A stretch of 64,000 bases of DNA from Sanderia malayensis (lineage: Eukaryota > Cnidaria > Scyphozoa > Semaeostomeae > Pelagiidae): assembly GCA_013076295.1 (NCBI GenBank), contig RQOL01000861.1, positions 5,620,235-5,684,234 of the forward strand. The letters are read 5' to 3'. Below the pieces are notes generated by a model that was given only the letters and a program-made list of their open reading frames with translations, was not told the origin of the DNA and ran no database searches. Both the position numbers and the translations under genes were made by a program. Positions 47,801 through 60,332 of this stretch are shown here, one piece after another (the stretch's first letter is position 1; each line of letters opens with the position of its first letter).

Positions 47801-48285
47801 GTGTATAGCATGTTAAACAAACAACATAAAAATGGCTGTACTGTAATAAAAAACGTCTGAAGGGTATTTCTAAAACAATAATGCTGCAAATGGTAGATTT
47901 TCCCAGTCGGAACATTGCAGCAACAATACGTGGTGTGATGAAATCTAGGTTAAACAAAAGCTGGAAGATCAGTTGTACTATCAGAAAACGCTGAATTAAA
48001 ATGAGAATTGTGATAGAAACACAGCATAACAGAAACGGGTAAAGGTGTGAATAGGTTTGTGAGAACGGGGTTTCCAGAGAGCGCTTTTTGTTTATAGTGA
48101 TTGAAGAATGGAACAGACATATTGCTGCTATGTTTGGTAACGAGCCTATTGTTATCGTAATATTCTCCTCTCAATTGTAAAGAAACACATAGAATAAACA
48201 AATAGAATGAAAAACATAATGTAATGGTCACAAAGGACCTTAAGAGTACAAAAAACACAAGCGTGATAGTTTTTTTTATCATGGT
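44890..48285 (-). pseudogene. Jockey/CR1-superfamily LINE ORF2 (endonuclease and RT), broken
   Basis: A second LINE reads in the same direction. From high to low coordinates: a hydrophobic N-terminal stretch (47950-48282); the signature SSDIETNP (about 47700-47760); the APE-type endonuclease with TGDFNCRSSQWW and SSSIDLIFTD (46640-47670); a spacer split by a 546-bp MITE; the RT fingers with NYRPICLLPIFGKILEKLMF (45380-45772); and the palm, where the catalytic motif reads FADI instead of FADD (44734-45363). The RT is therefore dead. The C-terminus is lost at the junction with the CR1-type LINE, where an open frame runs across both elements and creates a chimeric ORF. Confidence 0.87.
46090..46635. 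mobile_element. TA-flanked MITE with AACTTTCGCG repeats (546 bp)
   Basis: TIRs of ~38 bp begin CTTTAATCRGAGAAACTTTC on each strand and are flanked by TA (46088-46089 and 46636-46637). The 12-mer AAACTTTCGCGA recurs many times inside, in direct and inverted orientation. The TA target fits a Tc1/mariner-type non-autonomous element. It splits the LINE ORF2. Confidence 0.88.
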
Positions 48286-48735
48286 GGAAGCTCTGTGGAA
48301 ATTGCAAAAAAACTTATTTTATTTATTGTACTATGACATTTTAAGAAAAATTGTATTTTGAAAGCTTTTGAGGTCACCGAAACAACAACTTTATGGGTTT
48401 CTATGGACTGAATGCTAAAAAATAACTGGAGTGTTTTTCGCAACAGTGATAAAGAAAAGAAAAAAAGAACAACAACCTGAAGATCAGCTAAGAATATTCA
48501 TTCGTCAATTTCGGTTCCTTTGTTCTCCTCTTCGCGAAACTCCTCGTTAATGACAACTTCAAACTCCTTATCATCTTCAAAATAATGAAAACCGTTATCC
48601 AATTTCGCACAGAGCCTACAATTAACGTCAGCAAATGTAAACCCTGTCAACTTTCAACTCATAAGCATTTCCTTGGTTTTTTCGAGCACATTAATTCTCT
48701 TCTTGATGAGACCCAGTCGAATACGGTACGCTATA
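48286..48735. other. LINE 5' flank, possible ORF remnant
   Basis: Between the LINE and the satellite. A minus-strand frame (48498-48653) has a plausible acidic tail with DVNCRLCAKLDNGFHYFEDD but no start, and a stop precedes it. It may be a remnant of the LINE's upstream ORF. The satellite resumes at about 48735 with TAACATTCATTCCCAC. Confidence 0.35.
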
Positions 48736-50277
48736 ACATTCATTCCCACAATTTAGACATAATTTTACGTTAATAGGTCTAAAACGTAATGAAATACAAG
48801 ATTATTTACTTATTTTCAGTAATCTTAACATTCATTCCTACAATTTAAACAAAATCGACGTAAGTAATTCCAAAACTAATGAACATATAACATTCATTCA
48901 CAAAAGTTAGACTGATGAAAACTAACATTCATTGCAGCAATTTACACATGGATCCTGGTAAATACATATAAAGCCACTTGAAAACACTGTTAGTTACTTT
49001 TTTCTGTGTTATTAACATTCATTCCCACAATTTACACTAAAGAAAATCAACATTATTCCCACAGTTCACATTCATGAAAATTAACCTTGATTCCCACAAT
49101 TTACACGTGAATCCACATTAATTCATCCGGAACTTAAGGAAAACGTATTTAGTTAGTTTCTTAGTGATAATAACATTTACACCCAAAATTTACACATGAA
49201 TCCACGTTAATATATCGAAAAATAAGGAAATTATAACATTCATTCTCACAATTTACAAATGATTCTACACCAATAAATCTAAAACGTAGTGAACTTCATG
49301 ATTTTTCACTTATTTCCAGTGATATTAACATTCATTCCCACAATTCCCACTACAGAAAATTAACAATGATTCCCACAATTCACACTACTTAAAACTATCA
49401 TTCATTCCCTGTACTCACCCTAGAGAAAGTTTAACTTTGACCCCCACATTTCACAATAATGAAAAGTACCATACATTACCACAACTCATCCTAAAGAAAA
49501 TTAACAATGATTCCAAGATAGCACACTAATGAAAAGTGACATTGATTCCCACAATTCATATTACTGAAAATTAACCTCCATTCCAACATTTTACACATGA
49601 ATCCACATTAATACATCTATAACTCAGTTACCTTTTTAGTGATAATAACATTCATTTTCACAATTTACACTAATGAAAATTAGCAATGATTCCCACATTG
49701 CACACTAATGAAAATTAACATTGATTCCCACAATTCACATTAATGATAATTAACTTTAATTCCAACAATTTACACATGAATCCACATGAATACATCAATA
49801 ACTTTTTTACTTTTTAGTGATAATAATATTCATTCCCACATTTTACACATGATTTTACATTAATACGTCTAAAACGTAGAGAAATGAAAGATTGTTCACT
49901 TGTTTTCAGTGGTCTTAACATTAATTCCTACAATTTAAACAAAAACCGACGTAAGTATATCCAGCAATAATGAACATATAACATTTATTCACACAAATTA
50001 GACTGATGAAAACTAACATTCATTGCCGCGATTTATATATGGATCCTGGTAAATACATATAAAGCCAATTGCAAACACTTTTAGTTACTTTGTAAATTTT
50101 TTAACATTCATTCCCACAATTTACAGATATATCAACGTAAATACATCCAAAACTAATGAATATATTACATTCATTCCCACAATTTACAACAATGAAAACT
50201 AACATTCACTCCCACTCTTTGGGCTGATGAAAATCAACATTTATTCCCAAAATTTACACGGAAGAAATTTACGTCGT
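48736..50277 (+). repeat. Satellite field, seventh block
   Basis: Same family as before the LINE block, same orientation, with 35-, ~63- and ~90-bp monomers. Confidence 0.9.
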
Positions 50278-50279
50278 TA

Positions 50280-51236
50280 CTAAAAAGCGGAACAACCCGG
50301 AACAAGCGGAACAACTCAAGAACAAGCTAGGAGCAAGCGGAACAAGCCAAGAACAAGCTAGGAACAAGCGGAACAATCCAAGAACAACCCAAGAACAAGC
50401 TGAACAACCCAAGAACAACCCAAGAAAAAGCTGACCAACTCAAGAACAAGAGCCAGGAACAACCCCACAACAGGTGGGACAAGCCCTATTTCGAATTGCC
50501 GTGTGATTACTGTATTTGGGCCTATGAGATTTGATATGAAAGAAGCGAGGGGTGCATCATATCATGCATGATTATATAAATATCACTTATCAGTTTTTAG
50601 AAAAAAATGTGTGGAGATTTTTGAAAACAATGAGATATTTTTGGATTTTTGGGGTGCAATTGTTGAAATTGTTGAAACAAACGATTTTGCCTCAGGGAAA
50701 CGAGGTTTTTTAACGCCCTCATTAAAGTTTCACGGGTTTCGCGCGCTTTTTCCGTGCCACGCTGGTGTTCCTCTCACATCCAGGGTGTAATCCATGTAAA
50801 AGCAACGCCGGATATAACGCCAAAAAACAATAGGTATTAAAATTTATTATATTATTAATTTTTATTGAAATTTAATTTCCGCCTATGGAACAAGTCTTGA
50901 GTGCATCCTCTTGTGACACATACACCCTTCACTTCATTCATGTCAAATCACATACAGTAATCACCACATGGGATTGAAATCCTAAATGAGGGCTTGCTCC
51001 ACCTGTTATGGGGTTGTTCTTGGAATTTTCTGCTTGTTCTTGGGTTGGTCTTGGCTTGTTCAGCCTGTTCATGGCCGGTTCTTGGGTTGTTCTTGGGTTG
51101 TTCCCCGTGTTCGTGGCTTGTTCTTGGGTTGTTCCGCTTGTTCGTGGCTTGTTCTTGGGTTGTTCCGCTTGTTCCTGGCTTGTTCTTGGATTGTTCCGCT
51201 TGTTCCTGGCTTGTTCCAGGTTGTTCCGCTTTTTAG
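50280..51236. mobile_element. TA-flanked MITE with VNTR ends (957 bp)
   Basis: The outer ends CTAAAAAGCGGAACAACC are inverted repeats flanked by TA (50278-50279 and 51237-51238). Next to each end is a variable array of GGAACAAGC/GAACAACCCAA units (about 50290-50470 and, inverted, 50990-51225). The middle is unrelated AT-rich sequence. ORFs over the arrays are low-complexity and not genes. Confidence 0.88.
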
Positions 51237-51905
51237 TAATGACGAAGAAAAATAACATTGATTCCCACAATTCACAATAATGAAATTAACATTCATTCCC
51301 ACATTTCACATTGAAGAAAACTAACATTGAATCCCACAATTTGACATTCATTCCGACAATTTACACACAAATCCACTTTAATACAATTAAAATTGGGGAA
51401 AACACGTTTAGTTACCTTTTCAGTGATATTAACATTCATTCCAACAATTTACACTAATAAAAGTTAACATTCATTTCCTCACTTTAGGCTGATGAAAATT
51501 AAAATTCATTGCCACAATTTACACTAGAGAAAATTAGCATTGATTCCCACAATTCACACTAATGAAAAGAAACATTTATTTCCTCAACTGACCCTAAAGA
51601 AAGGTAACATTGATTCCCACAATTCACATTAATGAAAATTGGCATCCATTCCTACAATTTACACATGAATCCACATTAATACATCTAAAACTTAACGAAA
51701 ACGTATTTAGTTACATTTTTAGCAAAAATAACAGTCATTCCCACAATTTGCAGATGATTTTACGTTAATACAAGTAAAACGTAGTAAAATGCAAGATTGT
51801 TCACATATTTTCAGTGATCTTAACATTCATTCCTACAATTTAAAAAAAATCGACGTAAATACATCCAACACTAATGAACATATAACATTCATTCACAAAA
51901 ATTAG
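51237..51905 (+). repeat. Satellite field, eighth block
   Basis: Last stretch of the TTCCCAC-type monomers before the LINE-containing duplication; it also forms the left part of that duplication unit (from about 51640). Confidence 0.88.
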
Positions 51906-52820
51906 ACCCTGCCTGTAAACCTGAAAGAAACCCAAATATTACCTTTTTTCAGATTATTCTTTATTGGAAGATTTTGTACCTGTAGCAGAGAAAGACTTTT
52001 GTTAATAGTCAATACAAAGAAAGTTTCATGCTGACCAGATGATCCTCTTCCTCCCCAGTTGTTGAAATTCCACAAGGAACTACTGGTTCCGTTCTGGATG
52101 CAGCTAGTTAATCTATCTTTTGCTAGTGAGTCAATGGAGAGCTTGAAATCTGCCGCTGTAACACCCCTTTTAAAAGGTCAAAGCTCAAAGCTAGACATGA
52201 AGCAATATAGGAACTATCGTCCGGTATCCAATTTAATGTTCCTAAGCAAGTTATATGAAAGATGTTATGCTGCTCGCTTGAATAACCACTTAGGCAATAA
52301 AAAATTAATATCCAGATACCAATATTGATACAAGAAAAATCATTCTACTGAGCTCTTTCTATTGAACACAGCAGACGATGTCCTTTTGGGTTTTGATAGT
52401 AATTGTGCAACCATTATAATGTTATTAGACCTCAGTGGTGCATTTGATACAGTGGATCAAGCAATTATTTTGAAAATATTACATGACAGGATAGGCATCA
52501 GAAGTACTGCACTCACTTAGTTCAAGTCTTTCTTAACAGGACGCAACCAAACGGTTCTAATACATGAGTCTACGTCAGACTCGTCGAGCTTTAATTTATG
52601 GGCTCCCCAGGGGTCAGTTCTTGGACCAGTGCTATTTAACCAATACATTGAATCCCTTTATGCTATAATTGAGAAACACTCTTTTAAAGTAAGTGGCTTT
52701 GCAGATGACCATCAACTGTACAAGCATTGTCTTCCTGTGTTCTAATAAACTGTTTGCACAACAGATGTAGAAATGTTTTGAAATCTGTGGCCGATTGGAT
52801 GAATAAACACTTTCTGAAAT
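51905..52820 (+). pseudogene. CR1-type LINE RT fragment, copy 1
   Basis: Plus-strand RT sequence with stops: the lead-in PFWMQLVNLSFASESMESLK, YRNYRPVSNLMFLSKLYERC, the palm LLDLSGAFDTVDQ, APQGSVLGPVLFN and the catalytic FADD. In-frame stops lie at 52325, around 52519 and later. Neither the endonuclease nor the 3' end is present. It is embedded in satellite and duplicated with it. Confidence 0.87.
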
Positions 52821-53540
52821 GAAGTCACGTTATTACAGCTGAAACTAAGTAAAATACACATGCATTTGCTTGTTTTCAGCGATATTAACATTCATTCACA
52901 CCAATTGCACATGAAGATATGTTGTTACAGCTGAAATTAAGTAAAATACTCATGTGCTTGCATGTGGTCAGTGATACTAACATTCAATCACACTAATTGC
53001 ATATGAAGCCACGTTATTACAGCTGATCCTAAGTAAAATACACATGCATTTGCTTCCTTTCAGTGAAATAAACACTAATGCACACAAATTACACATGAAT
53101 CCACATTGTTACAGTTAAAACTAAATAAAATAGACATGCAATTACTTGTATTAACTGATATTAACATTCATTCACACTAATTGCACAGGAAGCCACGTTA
53201 TTACAACTGAAACTAAGCAAAATTCACATGCATTTGCTTGTTTTCAGTGACATTAACATTCATTCACACTAATGGCGCATGAAGCCACGTTTTTGCAGCT
53301 AAAACTAAGTAAAATACACAGGCGTTTGCTTGTTTTCAGTGATATTAACATTCATTCACACTAATTGGACATGAAGCTACCTAATTACAACTGAAACTAA
53401 GTAAAGTACACATGCATTTGCTTGTCTTCAGGGATATGAACATTGATTCACAGTAATTGCACATGAAGCTACGTTGTTACAGTTGAAACTAAGTGAAATA
53501 CAAATGCATTTAAATGTTTTCAATGATATTTACATTCATT
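52821..53540 (+). repeat. Satellite, second subfamily (92 bp), block 1
   Basis: The monomer head changes to TTCATTCACACTAATTGCAC, followed by ATGAAGCCACGTTATTACAG, CTGAAACTAAGTAAAATACA and CATGCATTTGCTTGTTTTCA. The period is 92 bp (measured at 53167, 53259 and 53351). The short 35-bp form is absent. Confidence 0.92.
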
Positions 53541-53794
53541 CACACTAATTGCACATGAATCCACATTAATACATCTAAAACTTAACGAAAACGTATTTAG
53601 TTACTTTTTTAGCAAAAATAACAATCATTCCAACAATTTGCAGATGATTTTACGTTAATACAAGTAAAACGTAGTGAAATGCAAGATTGTTCACATATTT
53701 TCAGTGATCTTAACATTCATTCCTACAATTTAAAAAAAATCGACGTAAATACATCCAACACTAATGAACATATAACATTCATTCACAAAAATTA
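53541..53794 (+). repeat. First-subfamily satellite in duplicated unit 2
   Basis: Repeats the monomers at about 51655-51904 in the same order, ahead of the second LINE fragment. Confidence 0.85.
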
Positions 53795-54710
53795 GACTCT
53801 GCCTGTAAACCTGAAAGAAACCCAAATATTACCTTTCTTCAGATTATTCTTTATTGGAAGATTTTGTACCTGTAGCAGAGAAAGACTTTTGTTAATAGTC
53901 AATACAAAGAAAGCTTCATGCTGACCAGATGATCCTCTTCCTCCCCAGTTGTTGAAATTCCACAAGGAACTACTGGTTCCATTCTGGATGCAGCTAGTTA
54001 ATTTATGTTTTGCTAGTGGGTCAATGGAGAACTTGAAATCTGCCGCTGTAACACCCCTTTTAAAAGGTCAAAGCTCAAAGCTAGACATTAAGCAATATAG
54101 GAACTATCGTCCGGTATCCAATTTAATGTTCCTAAGCAAGTTATATGAAAGATTTTATGCTGCTCGCTTGAACAACCACTTAGGCAAAAAAAAATTAATT
54201 TCCAGATACCAATTTTGATACAAGAAAAATCATTCTACTGAGCTCCTTCTATTGAACACAGCAGACGATGTCCTTTTCGGTTTTGATAGTAATTGTGCAA
54301 CCATTATAATGTTATTAGACCTCAGTGGTGCATTTGATACAGTGGATCAAGCAATTATTTTGAAAAAATTACATGACAGGATAGGCATCAGAAGTACTGC
54401 ACTCACTTAGTACAAGTCTTTCTTAACAGGACGCAACCAAACGGTTCTAATACATGAGTCTACGTCAGACTCGTCGAGCTTTAATTTATGGGCTCCCCAG
54501 GGGTCAGTTCTTGGACCAGTGCTATTTAACCAATGCATTGAATCCCTTTATGCTAGAATTGAGAAACACTCTGTTAAAGTAAGTGGCTTTGCAGATGACC
54601 ATCAACTGTACAGGCATTGTCTTCCTGTGTTCTAATAAACTGTTTGAACAACAGATGTAGAAATGTTTTGAAATCTTTGGCCGATTGGATGAATAAACAC
54701 TTTCTGAAAT
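53795..54710 (+). pseudogene. CR1-type LINE RT fragment, copy 2
   Basis: Same fragment as 51905-52820, offset 1,890 bp, with the same breaks (stops at the same places) and few substitutions. It arose by tandem duplication of the unit, not by a second retrotransposition. Confidence 0.88.
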
Positions 54711-57700
54711 GAAGTCACGTTATTACAGCTGAAACTAAGTAAAATACACATGCATTTGCTTGTTTTCAGCGATATTAACATTCATTCACACTTATTGCAC
54801 ATCAAGGTATGTTGTTACAGCTGAAATTAAGTAAAATACACATGCGCTTGCATGTTGTCAGTGATACTAACATTCAATCACACTAATTGCATATGAAGCC
54901 ACGTTATTACAGCTGATCCTAAGTATAATACACATGCATTTGCTTCCTTTCAGTGAAATAAACACTAATGCACACAAATTACACATGAATCCACAGTGTT
55001 ACAGTTAAAACTAAATAAAATAGACATGCAATTACTTGTATTAACTGATATTAACATTCATTCACACTAATTGCACAGGAAGCCACGTTATTACAACTGA
55101 AACTAAGCAAAATTCACATGCATTTGCTTGTTTTCAGTGACATTAACATTCATTCACACTAATGGCGCATGAAGCCACGTTTTTACAGCTAAAACTAAGT
55201 AAAATACACAAGCAATTGCTTGTTTTCAGTGATATTAACATTCATTCACACTAATTGCACATGAAGCTACCTAATTACAACTAAAACTAAGTAAAGTACA
55301 CATGCATTTGCTTGTCTTCAGGGATATGAACATTGATTCACAGTAAATGCACATGTATCCACGTTATTGCAGTTAAAACTAAGCAAAATACACATGCATT
55401 TGATTCTTTCAGTCATATAAACATTGATTCAAATTATTTGCACATGAAGCCACGTTGCTACAGTGGAAACTAAGCGAAAAACAAATGCAAATGCTTATTT
55501 TCAGTGATATTAACATTTATTCACATTAATTGCACATGAAGCAAGGTTATTACAGCTGAAACAAGGTAAAATACACATGCGTTTGTCTGTTTTCTGTGAT
55601 ACTAACATTCATTCACACGAATTGCACATAAAGCTACGTTATTACAGCCAACCCTAAGTAAAATACACATGCATTTGCTTGTTTTCAGTGATATGAACAT
55701 TCATTCACACTAATAGAATATGAATGGACGTTATTACGATTGAAACCAAGCGAACTACACATGCGTTTATTTGTTTTCTGTGGTATTAACATTCATTCAA
55801 ACTAATTGCACATGAATCCACAATATTACAGTTAAGACTAAGCAAATTACATATGCATTTAGTTGTTTTCAGTGATATTAACATTTTTCACTTTAATTCC
55901 ACATGAAGCTACGTTATTACAGCTGAAGCTAAGTAAAATACACATGCGTTTAGCTGCTTTATGTGATATCAACATTGATTCACAGTAATTGCATATGAAG
56001 CCACATTATTACAGATGAAACTAAGTAAAATACACATGCGTTTCGCTGTTTTTTGTGATATGAACATTGATTCACAGTAATAACATATGAAATCACGTTA
56101 ATACAGTTGGAACTAAGCGAAATACACATGCGCTTACTTGTTTTCAGTCATATTTACATTCATTCACACTAATTGTACATGAATCCACGTTATTACAGCT
56201 AAAACTGCGCGAAATACACATGCATTTGCTTCTTTTTAGTGAAATAAAATTTTCATTCACCCTAATTGCACATGAGGCCACGTTGTTACAGTTGAAACTT
56301 ATCAACATACAAATGCATTTGCTTAACGTCAGTGACATTAACATTCATTCACACTAATTGCACATGATGCCCCGTTTTTACAGCTGAAACTAAGAGAATT
56401 AAACTTGGGGTTGCTTGTTTTCAGTGATTTTAACATTCATTCACACGAATTGCACATAAAGCTACGTTATTACAGCCAACACTAAGTAAAATACACATGC
56501 ATTTGCTTGTTTTCAGTGATATGAACATTCATTCACACTAATTGCAAATGAATGGACGTTGTTACAGTTGAAACTAAGCAAAATACACATGCGTTTATTT
56601 GTTTTCAGGGATATTGACATTTATTCCAATTGATTGCACATGAATCCACAATATTACAGTTAAAACTAAACAAAATACATATGGATTTACTTGTTTTCAG
56701 TGGTTTTAACATTCATTCACACGAATTGCACATAAAGCTACGTTATTACAGCCAACACTAAGTAAAATACACATGCATTTGCTTGTTTTCAGTGATATGA
56801 ACATTCATTCACACTAATTGCATATGAATGGACGTTGTTACAGTTGAAACTAAGCAAAATACACAGGCGTTTATTTGTTTTCAGGGATAATGACATTTAT
56901 TCAAATTGATTGCCCATGAATCCACAATATTACAGTTAAAACTAAACAAAATACATATGGATTTACTTGTTTTCAGTGATATTATCATTTATTCACTTTA
57001 ATTCCACATGAAGGTACGTTATTACCGCTGAAACTAAGTAAAATACACATACATTTAACTGTTTTCTGTGCTATGAGCATTGATTCACATTAATTGCATA
57101 TGAAGCTACGTTATTACATATGAAACTAAGTAAATACACATGCGTTTCACTGTTTTTTGTGATACGAACATTCATTCACAGTAATAGCATATGAAATCAC
57201 GTTATTACAGTTGGAAGTAAGCGAATAACACATGCGTTTATTTGTTTTCAGTGATCTTAACATTTATTCACTTTAATTCCACATGAAGCTACTTATTACG
57301 ATTGAAACCAAGCGAACTACACATGCGTTTATTTGTTTTCTGTGGTATTAACATTCATTCAAACTAATTGCACATGAATCCACAATATTACAATTAAGAC
57401 TAAGCAAATTACATATGCATTTACTTGTTTTCAGTGATATTAACATTTTTCACTTTAATTCCACATTAAGCTACGTTATTACAGCTGAAGCTAAGTAAAA
57501 TACACATGCGTTTAACTGCTTTCTGTGATATGAACATTGATTCACAGTAATTGCATATGAAGCCACGTTATTACAGATGAAACTAAGTAAAATACACATG
57601 CGTTTCACTGTTTTTTGTGATATGAACATTGATTCACAGTAATAACATATGAAATCACGTTAATACAGTTGGAACTAAGCGAATAACACATGCGCTTACT

Positions 57701-60332
57701 TGTATTCAGTCATATTTACATTCATTCAAACTAATTGTACATGAATCCACGTTATTACAGTTAAAATTGCGCGAAATACACATGCAATTGCTTCATTTTA
57801 GTGATATAAAATTTTCATTCACCCTAATTGCACATGAAGCCACGTTGTTACAGTTGAAACTTATCGACATACAAATGCATTTGCTTAATGTCAGTGACAT
57901 TAACATTCATTCACTCTAATTGCACATGATGCCCCGTTTTTACAGCTGAAACTAAGAGAATTAAACATGGGGTTGCTTGTTTTCAGTGATTTTAACATTC
58001 ATTCACACGAATTGCACATAAAGCTACGTTATTACAGCCAACACTAAGTAAAATACACATGCATTTGCTTGTTTTCAGTGATATGAACATTCATTCACAC
58101 TAATTGCATATGAATGGACGTTGTTACAGTTGAAACTAAGCAAAATACACATGCGTTTATTTGTTTTCAGGGATATTGACATTTATTCAAATTGATTGCA
58201 CATGAATCCACAATATTACAGTTAAAACTAAACAAAATACATATGGATTTACTTGTTTTCAGTGATTTTAACATTCATTCACACGAATTGCATATAAAGC
58301 TACGTTATTACAGCCAACACTAAGCAAAATACGCATGCCTTTGCTTGTTTTCAGTGATATGAACATTCATTCACACTAATTGCATATGAATGGACGTTGT
58401 TACAGTTGAAACTAAGCAAAATACACATGCGTTTATTTGTTTTCAGGGATATTGACATTTATTCAAATTGATTGCCCACGAATCCACAATATTACAGTTA
58501 AAACTAAGCAAAATACATATGGATTTACTTGTTTTCAGTGATATTATCATTTATTCACTTTAATTCCACATGAAGGTACGTTATTACCGCTGAAACTAAG
58601 TAAAATACACATACATTTAACTGTTTTCTGTGCTACGAGCATTGATTCACATTAATTGCATATGAAGCTACGTTATTACAGATGAAACTAAGTAAATACA
58701 CATGCGTTTCACTGTTTTTTGTGATACGAACATTCATTCACAGTAATAGCATATGAAATCACGTTATTACAGTTGGAAGTAAGCGAATAACACATGCGTT
58801 TATTTGTTGTCAGTGATCTTAACATTTATTCACTTTAATTCCACATGAAGCTACTTATTACGATTGAAACCAAGCGAACTACACATGCGTTTATTTGTTT
58901 TCTGTGGTATTAACATTCATTCAAACTAATTGCACATGAATCCACAATATTACAGTTAAGACTAAGCAAATTACATATGCATTTACTTGTTTTCAATGAT
59001 ATTAACATTTTTCACTTTAATTCCACCTGAAGCTACGTTATTACAGCTGAAGCTAAGTAAGATACACATGCGTTTAGCTGCTTAATGTGATATCAACATT
59101 GATTCACAGTAATTGCATATGAAGCCACGTTATTACAGATGAAACTAAGTAAAATACACATGCGTTTCACTGTTTTTTGTGATATGAACATTGATTCACA
59201 GTAATAACATATGAAATCACGTTAATACAGTTGGAACTAAGCGAAATACACATGCGCTTACCTGTTTTCAGTCATATTTACATTCATTCAAACTAATTGT
59301 ACATGAACCCACGTTATTACAGTTATACTGCGCGAAATACACATGCATTTTCTTCTTTTTAGTGATATAAAATTTTCATTCACTCTAATTGCACATGAAG
59401 CCACGTTGTTACAGTTGAAACTTATCGACATACAAATGCATTTGCTTAATTTCAGTGACATTAACATTCATTCACACTAATTGCACATGATGCCCCGTTT
59501 TTACAGCTGAAACTAAGAGAATTAAACTTGGGGTTGCTTGTTTTCAGTGATTTTAACTTTCATTCACACTAATTGCGCATGAAGCTACCTTATTACAGCT
59601 GAAACGAAGTAAAATACACAAGCATTTGCTTGCTTTCAGTTATATAAAAAAACTTGCACACAAATTACACATAAATCCACGTTATTACAGTTAAAACTAA
59701 GGAAAATCCACATGCATTTACTTGTTTTCAGTGATATCAACATTCATTCACACAAATGAAACATGAAGCCACGATGTTACAGTTGAAACTAAGCGAAATA
59801 CACATGCATTTGCTTGTCTTCAGCAATATTAATATTCATTAACACTATTTGCACATGAAGCCACGTTGTTACGGTTGAAATTAAGAAAAATACCCATGCG
59901 TTTGCTTGTTTTCAGTGATATTAACATTCATTCACACTAATTGCACATGAAGCTACGTTATAGCAGCCAAAACTAAGTAAGAAACACATGCATTTGCTTG
60001 TTTTCAGTGATAGCAACATTCATTCACACTATTTGCACATGAAGCTATCATATTACAACTGAAACTAAGTAAAGTACACATTCATTTGCTTGTCTTCAGT
60101 GATATGAACATTGATTCACAGTAATTGCACATGAAGCCACGCTATTACAGTTGAAACTAAGTGAAATACACATGCGTTTGTCTGTTTTCTGTGATATTAA
60201 CATTCATCCACACGAATTGCACATGAAGCTACCTTATTACAACTGAAACTAAGTAAAGTACACATGCATTTGCTTGTCTTCAGTGATATGAACATTGATT
60301 CACAGTAATTGCACATGAAGCCACGTTGTTAC
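54711..60332 (+). repeat. Satellite, second subfamily (92 bp), block 2
   Basis: About 60 monomers of the TTCATTCACACTAATTGCAC type, ending where the hAT element starts. Higher-order structure with a period near 1,561 bp is visible in 55.7-59.5 kb. Confidence 0.92.
55730..59550 (+). repeat. Higher-order repeat, ~1,561 bp period
   Basis: GATTGAAACCAAGCGAACTA starts at about 55738, 57299 and 58860. GATGCCCCGTTTTTACAG starts at about 56367, 57928 and 59489. Both give 1,561 bp, close to 17 monomers of 92 bp. Shorter nested repeats of three monomers (~277 bp) occur at 56443/56720 and 58003/58280. Confidence 0.88.

Larger units (their letters stand above)
51640..55360 (+). repeat. Two tandem ~1.89-kb units (satellite plus LINE)
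   Basis: Unit 1 (about 51640-53530) and unit 2 (about 53530-55360) have the same order: first-subfamily satellite, LINE fragment, then second-subfamily satellite. Many private variants are shared, for example GGAAGCCACGTTATTACAAC near 53190 and 55080. Confidence 0.88.

Noticed and set aside
47950..48282. 110-codon hydrophobic ORF as an independent membrane protein
   Set aside because: It directly precedes the DIETNP signature of the LINE ORF2 on the same strand and is better explained as its upstream part.
50938..51302. Overlapping ORFs of 77-110 codons on both strands
   Set aside because: They translate the GGAACAAGC tandem array of a MITE and are low-complexity in several frames at once.
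13966..60332. CRISPR-like array
   Set aside because: Monomers are degenerate, spacers are not unique, there are no cas genes, and the DNA is eukaryotic.
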